Part shown: in pieces, positions 7,143-11,293 of the stretch
Layout: the number at the start of each line of letters is the position of its first letter
Numbering within the stretch: position 1 is the first letter of the stretch
From: an uncultured Duganella sp.
Lineage (GTDB): Bacteria; Pseudomonadota; Gammaproteobacteria; Burkholderiales; Burkholderiaceae
Direction: 5' to 3'
Assembly: GCA_946482335.1 (NCBI GenBank)
Contig: CAMLRG010000174.1
Span: 1-11,293, forward strand
DNA: 11,293 nucleotides
The notes under the pieces: generated by a model
Seen by the model: only the letters and a program-made list of their open reading frames with translations
Database searches by the model: none
What the model was told of the DNA's origin: nothing
Made by a program: the position numbers and the translations under genes

Positions 7143-9194
7143 ATGAAAAAATTTTACGCACTGTCCCTGGCCGCCCTGCTCGCCGCTTGCGGCGGCGGCG
7201 GAGCCGATGGCGGCGGCAGCACACCGCCACCGCAAGCGGCTCCCACCATCCACATCAATGTGCCAACCAGCCCGGTTCTACAGGGCGGCCCACCGTTGCG
7301 GCTGACTGCCTCGGTGTCCAATGGCGCCGCGCCCACCTGGACCTTGGGCGCCGGCGCGCCGGGTAAGCTGACGCCCGGCAGCGACGGCAACAGCATTCTC
7401 TACGAACCGCCGGCTGTCGGCGTGAGCGCCAATACCCAAGTCACCATCATGGCCAGCGCCGGCGGCGCCAGCGCCCAGTACGAATTCACCCTTTATCCAC
7501 CGCCGGGCAGCCCCGGCCTGAGCCTGATCACGGGCATTATCGGCCAGCGCGACTTCATCGATGGCAAGGGCACGACGGCGGCCTTCCACGCCATCCAATC
7601 CATCATCGCCGACGGCGCCGACGGCTACTTCGTCCTCGACGCGAACACCGAAAAGCTGGCGATCCGCAAAGTCAGCGCCGGCGGCGAGGTCAGCACCCTC
7701 TACAGCAGCAGCGGCAGTTATGGCTACAGCGACCCATGGTTCAACCGCAGCGAACGCCTGGCCCTGGCCAGCGACGGCGCGCTGTACGTGCTGGAGCAGA
7801 GTAGCTCAGGCAAGCGGCTGTTGCGCTTCGGCGCAAACGCCGCGGCCAGCGTCGTGCTGTCGGGGGCTCCGCTGGACAAGGTCCATGCAATCGTCCGCGC
7901 CGGCGGCGGAGCCATTTACCTGGTTGCCCCGCGCGGCTTGACCAGGCTGACTGCCGACGGCGCGCGCTCGGTGTTTGCCGGCGATCCGGACGCTGACTTC
8001 GACGCCGGCGTCGTGGCGCAGGATGGCAGCGGCGCCACGGCCCGCTTCAGCTTTATCTCCGCTATCGGCAGCGACACCGAAGGCAATGTGCTGCTGCGCG
8101 ACGGCGAATTGTTCCGGCGCGTGTCCGCGGCGGGGATGGTGACTAGCGCGACGCTGCCGGGGCTGGCCGATATCCGGACAGCGCAGATTGCCGGCGCGCG
8201 CGATGGCAGCTTCCGCCTGCTGGCGGACCAGGCGCCTGCGCGCGTACATAAGGTAACGCCGTCCAATGATGTGAGCCTGGTTTTCCAGGAAACTGGGCCG
8301 AGCGTGCTGCTCCCCTCCTACATCGCCCTTGGCAGCGGCAACCAACTGCTGCTGGCCCAACGTTCCGAGTTGCGCCAGACGGACGGCGCGGCGTTGACCC
8401 GCAATTTCGCCGGAGCGCAGGACTTCTTCGGCTTCGTCCTCGATGGCCCGGCGGCCGAGGCGCGTTTTTCCAAACCCGACGCCATCGCCGCCGACCTGGC
8501 CGGCAACCTGTACGTGAGCGACCACCCTGGGAAAATGGCTTACCTCCCCGGCGAACCCGGCACACGCGGCTTCACCCTGCGCAAGATCACGCCTGGGGGA
8601 CAAGTGAGTTCGTTGTTCAGCACCGCCGATACCGGCAAGGTGAGCGGCATGGCTGTCGGTCGCGACGGCACCATCTACTTCAGCGACCTGCAGCAATTTG
8701 GAAGCCATGGTGCGCTGTCCGGCAGTGCCGTCTACAAAGCCACACCGGACGGCAAAGTGACCGTGCTGGCGGGCTGCCCGCCGAGCCGCGCATGCCCGCG
8801 CGGCATCGTCGATGGCACCGGTGCCAACGCCACCTTTGCCGCCGCCAGCCTGATCGGGATGGATGCGGCGGACAATCTCTACGTCACCGACAACTACACG
8901 GCGCCGGTCATCCGCAAGGTGGCACCGGACGGCAGCACGACCACCATCTCCGCCCTGCCGGCCGGCGTGGGCGCCGCCCCCGATGGCAACACCTATGTCA
9001 TTCGCGACCGCTTGGTCGTCCGGCGTACGCCGGACGGCAAGGAAACGGTCGTCGCCGGCACCGAAGGCAGCACCAAGACCATACTGACCGGCACCGGCAG
9101 TTTCCACGGGCCGTTCGCGATCACGCCAATCGGGCCACGCAGCCTGGCCGTGATTTCCGGCGAAGCCATCGTCAAATTGGTGCTGCCGCCCTAG
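7143..9194 (+). CDS. Outer-surface or periplasmic lipoprotein with NHL-repeat beta-propeller
   Basis: A 683-residue protein from the ATG at 7143. It begins with a lipoprotein signal peptide with lipobox LAAC (13-16), so Cys16 would be lipidated after cleavage by signal peptidase II. A Gly/Pro/Ser-rich linker follows (17-32), then a roughly 80-residue all-beta, Ig-like stretch (about 33-112). After that comes a long series of propeller-type repeats with the NHL look: IADGADGYFVLDANTEKLAIRKVS, IAADLAGNLYVSDH, GMDAADNLYVTDNY...IRKVAPDG, separated by D-G-T-G-A-N-A-T-F-type inserts. NHL propellers bind proteins, RNA or ligands, and the role of this one is not identifiable. An ATG at 7131 would add MIRR and is equally possible; neither has a good ribosome binding site. 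It stands alone between ffh and a strong terminator. Confidence 0.85.
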   Translation: MKKFYALSLAALLAACGGGGADGGGSTPPPQAAPTIHINVPTSPVLQGGPPLRLTASVSNGAAPTWTLGAGAPGKLTPGSDGNSILYEPPAVGVSANTQVTIMASAGGASAQYEFTLYPPPGSPGLSLITGIIGQRDFIDGKGTTAAFHAIQSIIADGADGYFVLDANTEKLAIRKVSAGGEVSTLYSSSGSYGYSDPWFNRSERLALASDGALYVLEQSSSGKRLLRFGANAAASVVLSGAPLDKVHAIVRAGGGAIYLVAPRGLTRLTADGARSVFAGDPDADFDAGVVAQDGSGATARFSFISAIGSDTEGNVLLRDGELFRRVSAAGMVTSATLPGLADIRTAQIAGARDGSFRLLADQAPARVHKVTPSNDVSLVFQETGPSVLLPSYIALGSGNQLLLAQRSELRQTDGAALTRNFAGAQDFFGFVLDGPAAEARFSKPDAIAADLAGNLYVSDHPGKMAYLPGEPGTRGFTLRKITPGGQVSSLFSTADTGKVSGMAVGRDGTIYFSDLQQFGSHGALSGSAVYKATPDGKVTVLAGCPPSRACPRGIVDGTGANATFAAASLIGMDAADNLYVTDNYTAPVIRKVAPDGSTTTISALPAGVGAAPDGNTYVIRDRLVVRRTPDGKETVVAGTEGSTKTILTGTGSFHGPFAITPIGPRSLAVISGEAIVKLVLPP

Positions 9195-9207
9195 GCGGAA
9201 CCCGCCG

Positions 9208-9232
9208 AAAGCCTCCCTCGGGAGGCTTTTTT
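9208..9232 (+). terminator. Intrinsic terminator after the NHL lipoprotein gene
   Basis: The GC stem GCCTCC / GGAGGC (9211-9216 and 9221-9226) has a CTCG loop and flanking A/T pairs, and is followed by six T (9227-9232). It starts 14 nt after the lipoprotein stop codon. It is a textbook Rho-independent terminator and separates the lipoprotein from the SWIB gene. Confidence 0.9.
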
Positions 9233-9274
9233 GCTTTTTAAGTCTTGTTTCCCCCAAAAAACACCACAAAACAC

Positions 9275-9304
9275 TTGCATAAGCTGCAAATCCCCACCAA
9301 TATT
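9275..9304 (+). promoter_or_regulatory. Candidate sigma-70 promoter of the SWIB gene
   Basis: TTGCAT (9275-9280) and AATATT (9299-9304) are spaced by 18 bp in the A+T-rich 125-bp gap between the terminator and the SWIB ATG. The match is moderate (4 of 6 for each hexamer). Some promoter must lie in this gap because the terminator upstream is strong and the next gene starts at 9359. Confidence 0.4.
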
Positions 9305-9344
9305 AGCCGTGCGATTGTATTCCGCAATTTTCTATGTGTTTGTT

Positions 9345-9351
9345 AAGGAGG
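9345..9351 (+). promoter_or_regulatory. Strong Shine-Dalgarno of the SWIB gene
   Basis: AAGGAGG lies 7 nt before the ATG at 9359. It is the best ribosome binding site in the window and suggests high expression of the small basic protein. Confidence 0.85.
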
Positions 9352-9358
9352 CTCGAAT

Positions 9359-9736
9359 ATGGCAACAGCCAAGAAAGCAGCACCAGCAGCAAAGAAAGCC
9401 GCCGCCAAGCCAGCAGCAAAAAAAGCTGCTCCGGCCAAGGCAGCAGCCAAGCCAGCAGCAAAGAAAGCCGCAGCACCAGCCGCACGTAAGCCTAACGCAG
9501 CCTTCATGAAGGCGATGACGCCATCGAGCGCACTGTCCGCCGTAGTCGGGTCCACCCCGCTGCCGCGTACCGAAGTGACCAAAAAAGTCTGGGACTACAT
9601 CAAGAAACTGAACCTGCAGGATGCCGCAAACCGCCGCATGATCAATGCGGACGACAAGCTGAAGGCTGTCTTCGGCGGCAAATCCCAGGTGTCCATGTTT
9701 GAAATGACCAAGCTGATTTCCGACCATCTGAAATAA
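9359..9736 (+). CDS. SWIB/MDM2-domain protein with histone-H1-like Lys/Ala-rich N-terminus
   Basis: A 125-residue protein in two parts. Residues 1-45 are almost only Ala, Lys and Pro (repeats of the AAKKA and AAKPAAKKA kind), resembling the C-terminal tail of histone H1 and bacterial H1-like or AlgP-like proteins. They should bind DNA non-specifically. Residues about 50-125 (FMKAMTPSSAL...LPRTEVTKKVWDYIKKLNLQD...INADDKLKAVFG...VSMFEMTKLISDHL) match the SWIB fold, best known from eukaryotic SWI/SNF complexes and from chlamydial proteins including a topoisomerase fusion. A role as a small nucleoid-associated protein is an inference; the cellular function in betaproteobacteria is not established as far as I know. 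It has its own likely promoter, a near-perfect ribosome binding site and a terminator behind it, so it is probably a single-gene, well-expressed unit. Confidence 0.92.
   Translation: MATAKKAAPAAKKAAAKPAAKKAAPAKAAAKPAAKKAAAPAARKPNAAFMKAMTPSSALSAVVGSTPLPRTEVTKKVWDYIKKLNLQDAANRRMINADDKLKAVFGGKSQVSMFEMTKLISDHLK
9383..9471 (+). repeat. In-frame DNA repeats coding the Lys/Ala tail of the SWIB protein
   Basis: A 20-nt sequence is perfectly repeated at 9383-9402 and 9452-9471, offset by 69 nt (exactly 23 codons). A further 17-nt repeat (GCCAAGCCAGCAGCAAA) is at 9404-9420 and 9446-9462. All copies are in frame and encode Ala/Lys/Pro. Such repeats can gain or lose units by slippage, changing tail length and charge without shifting the frame. 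Confidence 0.8.
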
Positions 9737-9762
9737 GCTGCTGCCGGCTGTTGCAGCCATTC

Positions 9763-9776
9763 GAGGAGCCCCGATG
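9763..9776 (+). promoter_or_regulatory. Shine-Dalgarno and upstream ATG of the MFS gene, inside the terminator stem
   Basis: GAGGAG (9763-9768) lies 5 nt before an ATG at 9774, in frame with the MFS protein. Both are part of, or touch, the 5' arm of the hairpin at 9767-9792. The alternative ATG at 9801 has no recognisable ribosome binding site, so this signal bears directly on where the MFS protein starts and how it is controlled. Confidence 0.5.
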
Positions 9777-9796
9777 CCAAGCGCTCGGGGCTTTTT
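9767..9796 (+). terminator. Intrinsic terminator after the SWIB gene, overlapping the MFS start region
   Basis: The stem AGCCCCGA (9767-9774) / TCGGGGCT (9785-9792) encloses a 10-nt loop and is followed by a T-run at 9792-9796, about 30 nt after the SWIB stop. It has the form of a Rho-independent terminator for the SWIB transcript. It also overlaps a good Shine-Dalgarno/ATG pair for the downstream MFS gene, so it may act as an attenuator or a translation-masking hairpin. Confidence 0.8.
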
Positions 9797-9800
9797 ATTT

Positions 9801-11000
9801 ATGCCTTCGCCACACCGCCTCGCCATCCCGCTGGCCAGCCTGACCGCATTGGGTCTGCTGGCGTCCGACTTGTACCTGCCAGCCATCCCGGTGATGGCGG
9901 CGGAGCTGGGCGCATCCATCCCTTCCGCGCAAGCGACCATGGCGCTGTTCATGGCGGCACTGGCCTTGTCGCAGCTGGCATGGGGCTGGGCGGCGGACCA
10001 TTTCGGCGACCGCCGCACCATCATGGCCGGCACCGCCCTGCTCGGCGGCGGCAGCCTGGCATGCGCGCTGGCGCCGGGCATCGACTGGATGCTGGCGGGG
10101 CGGCTGCTGCAGGGCCTGGGGGCGGGCGCCGCGACGGTGGCCGTGCCGGCGCTGATCAGGCGGCGTTTTAACGAGGCCGATGCGGTGAAGGCGCTGGCCA
10201 TGGTGGCCATGGCGGAATCCACCATCCCGGCACTCGGCCCTGTGGCCGGCGCCGCCATCGTGCTGTATGCGGACTGGCGCACCACGTTCTGGCTGATTGC
10301 GGCCATGTCGCTGTTGCTGCTGCCGCTGGTCGCGCGCATCGTTGGCCGCGCACCCGCCGCCGCATCGGCCACGCCGCCCGGCCAGCGCGGTTATGCGCCC
10401 CTGCTGCGCAACCGCCTGTACCTGCGCTACGCCTTTAGCTACGCCGTCATGTTCGGCGCGCTGCTGATGTATGTGGCAAGCGCACCGGTGCTGGTCACGC
10501 ACGCCCTTGGCTTAGGAATCGAAGCCTTCGCCCTTCTGCAAATCTGCGGCGTGCTGGCCTTCATGGCCGGTGCATCGGCCGCCGTGCGGATGGTCAAGCG
10601 GCTTGGCCAGCATAGGCTTGTGCGCACCGGCACGCTGCTGCAATTTGCCGCAGGCGCCGGCTTGATGGCAATGGCCCTGGCAGGTCTGACCGGCACACGC
10701 GGCCTAGCCACGCTCGCCGTTCTGGCCGCCCTGTTCTGCGCCGGCCTTGGGCTGCGCGGCCCCGCCACGATGGGCGGCGCCCTGCAGGCAGCCGGGGACG
10801 ATGCCGGCAAAGGGGCTGGCCTGCTGATGTTCCTATCCTTCGGCAGTGTTGCCGCCGCCACGCAACTAGTGGCGCCCTTCCTGCAGCACGGTTTGCTGCC
10901 ACTGGGCGTGCTGCTGTTCGCCATGGTCAGCGCCAGCGCCCTGCTGCTCCCCAAAGTCGGGGTCAGGTCTGTCATTCGGACACGCGGACAGCACGATTGA
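9801..11000 (+). CDS. Bcr/CflA-type MFS drug exporter with repeat-derived C-terminal tail
   Basis: A 399-residue, about 12-helix transporter of the major facilitator superfamily. The N-terminus carries the SDLYLPAIP motif (22-30) characteristic of Bcr/CflA/CmlA exporters. Loop 2-3 has the MFS motif A form (G62...D66..G69.R71R72), GRLLQGLGAGAA follows, and the antiporter motif C region reads IPALGPVAGAAI. This group expels drugs such as bicyclomycin or chloramphenicol, or other small molecules, by proton antiport; the substrate here is unknown. I chose ATG 9801 because it gives the family-like N-terminus. The in-frame ATG at 9774 would add MPSARGFLF, has the better ribosome binding site, and overlaps a terminator hairpin. 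The last 15 residues (from K385, KVGVRSVIRTRGQHD) are encoded by an intergenic repeat arm and are not expected in the family. All helices appear intact, so function may survive. Confidence 0.87.
   Translation: MPSPHRLAIPLASLTALGLLASDLYLPAIPVMAAELGASIPSAQATMALFMAALALSQLAWGWAADHFGDRRTIMAGTALLGGGSLACALAPGIDWMLAGRLLQGLGAGAATVAVPALIRRRFNEADAVKALAMVAMAESTIPALGPVAGAAIVLYADWRTTFWLIAAMSLLLLPLVARIVGRAPAAASATPPGQRGYAPLLRNRLYLRYAFSYAVMFGALLMYVASAPVLVTHALGLGIEAFALLQICGVLAFMAGASAAVRMVKRLGQHRLVRTGTLLQFAAGAGLMAMALAGLTGTRGLATLAVLAALFCAGLGLRGPATMGGALQAAGDDAGKGAGLLMFLSFGSVAAATQLVAPFLQHGLLPLGVLLFAMVSASALLLPKVGVRSVIRTRGQHD
10954..10982 (+). repeat. 29-nt repeat arm forming the MFS 3' coding end
   Basis: This 29-nt segment (starting AAGTCGGGGTCAGG, ending CATTCGGACA) is the reverse complement, 28 of 29 matches, of 11095-11123 and likewise of 11154-11182. 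It lies inside the MFS reading frame and supplies its C-terminal residues. The two arms could pair as a long stem, which if transcribed might act as the MFS 3' end structure. Confidence 0.85.
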
Positions 11001-11079
11001 GATATATCAAGACGCTCCGGTTCAGCGCACAAGCCATTTCAGCCACATTTGCAAATTCAGCATGTATTGATATGAATCA

Positions 11080-11124
11080 GAGGTGCGCGTCGACTGTCCG
11101 AATGACAGACCTGACACCGACTTC
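11080..11124. repeat. 45-nt repeat unit, copy 1
   Basis: Identical to 11139-11183 over 45 nt (starts GAGGTGCGCGTCGACTGTCC, ends CACCGACTTC), with a period of 59 nt. Positions 11095-11123 of this copy form the inverted partner of the arm at 10954-10982. Confidence 0.95.
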
Positions 11125-11222
11125 GTGACACCGACTTCGAGGTGCGCGTCGACTGTCCGAATGACAGACCTGACACCGACTTCTTGACACCGACTTCTGA
11201 CACCGACTTCGACACCGACTTC
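11112..11222. repeat. Six copies of a short TGACACCGACTTC motif
   Basis: The 13-nt motif occurs at 11112-11124, 11126-11138, 11171-11183, 11185-11197 and 11198-11210, with a 12-nt copy lacking the first T at 11211-11222. Copies are separated by 0-1 nt except where the 45-nt unit intervenes; each 45-nt unit ends with one copy. The pattern suggests local expansion by slippage or recombination. Confidence 0.95.
11139..11183. repeat. 45-nt repeat unit, copy 2
   Basis: A perfect second copy of 11080-11124. It is followed by three further short motif copies, whereas copy 1 is followed by one. Confidence 0.95.
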
Positions 11223-11230
11223 CAACGGCT

Positions 11231-11293
11231 TCAGAGCTTCCACTTATTCCAGGCGGCGAGGACGGCGTTCGGGTATTCGGGGCGGCCGCGGCT
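11231..11293 (-). CDS. Possible 3' end of an unidentified gene (runs off right edge)
   Basis: On the minus strand the frame entering from the right edge reads SRGRPEYPNAVLAAWNKWKL and then TGA (11233-11231), just before the repeat cluster. The composition (Trp, Tyr, Lys, mixed) looks like a real protein C-terminus, and the stop falls where the repeats begin, as expected for a gene ending at an intergenic repeat. Only 20 codons are visible, a second frame is also open here, and I do not recognise the family. Confidence 0.4.
   Translation of the reverse strand, partial: SRGRPEYPNAVLAAWNKWKL

Noticed and set aside
7806..9269. Minus-strand ORF of 487 codons opposite the NHL lipoprotein
   Set aside because: It overlaps a gene with a lipobox and clear NHL repeats, runs through a strong terminator, and shows no family features.
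9332..10372. Minus-strand ORF of 346 codons across the SWIB and MFS genes
   Set aside because: It spans two well-supported genes and a terminator in antisense. Its Ala/Met/Ser-rich text has no motif.
11080..11222. CRISPR array
   Set aside because: Two 45-nt repeats separated by 14 nt, plus irregular short copies without variable spacers of 25-40 nt, do not fit a CRISPR array, and no cas gene is present.
11022..11243. Minus-strand 73-codon ORF with repeated EVGV and VRS words
   Set aside because: Its sequence is simply the translation of the 45-nt and 13-nt repeats. There is no ribosome binding site and no non-repeat domain, so it is probably not a gene.

Overview
The window is GC-rich bacterial chromosome, most likely from a betaproteobacterium of the family Oxalobacteraceae (Massilia, Duganella or Janthinobacterium type). 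The block pilS – PP0621-family gene – ccsA/ypjD lying close to ffh is a typical betaproteobacterial arrangement. The codon choice and the alanine-rich, high-GC proteins fit that origin. The assignment comes from recognising families by eye; no database search was run.

Layout. Positions 1-2012 (minus strand) hold a tight group: ccsA/ypjD, then a small zinc-ribbon-like PP0621 protein overlapping it by 4 nt, then the N-terminal half of a PilS-like sensor kinase that runs off the left edge. Positions 2085-5511 (also minus strand) hold a probable four-gene operon. Its order of transcription is a membrane-anchored M48 zinc peptidase with a GTG start, a periplasmic solute-binding protein, an ABC permease and an ABC ATPase of the nitrate/sulfonate/taurine type. 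The three transporter genes are translationally coupled (4-nt overlap, then abutting stop and start). A roughly 200-bp divergent intergenic region with nested inverted repeats separates this operon from ffh.

Positions 5714-11000 (plus strand) hold ffh (the SRP54 protein), a large NHL-repeat lipoprotein ending at a clear intrinsic terminator, a small SWIB-domain protein with a histone-H1-like Lys/Ala tail, and a Bcr/CflA-type MFS exporter. The terminator hairpin behind the SWIB gene physically overlaps the best ribosome binding site and first ATG of the MFS gene. The last 15 codons of the MFS gene are written by a copy of an intergenic repeat.

The right end (10954-11222) is a repeat cluster. 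It has an inverted pair of 29-nt arms, a 45-nt unit duplicated with a 59-nt period, and a 12-13-nt motif present six times. It is followed by what may be the last 20 codons of another minus-strand gene.

Most of the window is ordinary housekeeping and transport content. I see no convincing new multi-gene system. The features least explained by standard annotation are the right-end repeat cluster and its capture as MFS coding sequence, the terminator/start overlap at the MFS gene, the peptidase-ABC gene pairing, and the H1-like SWIB protein.
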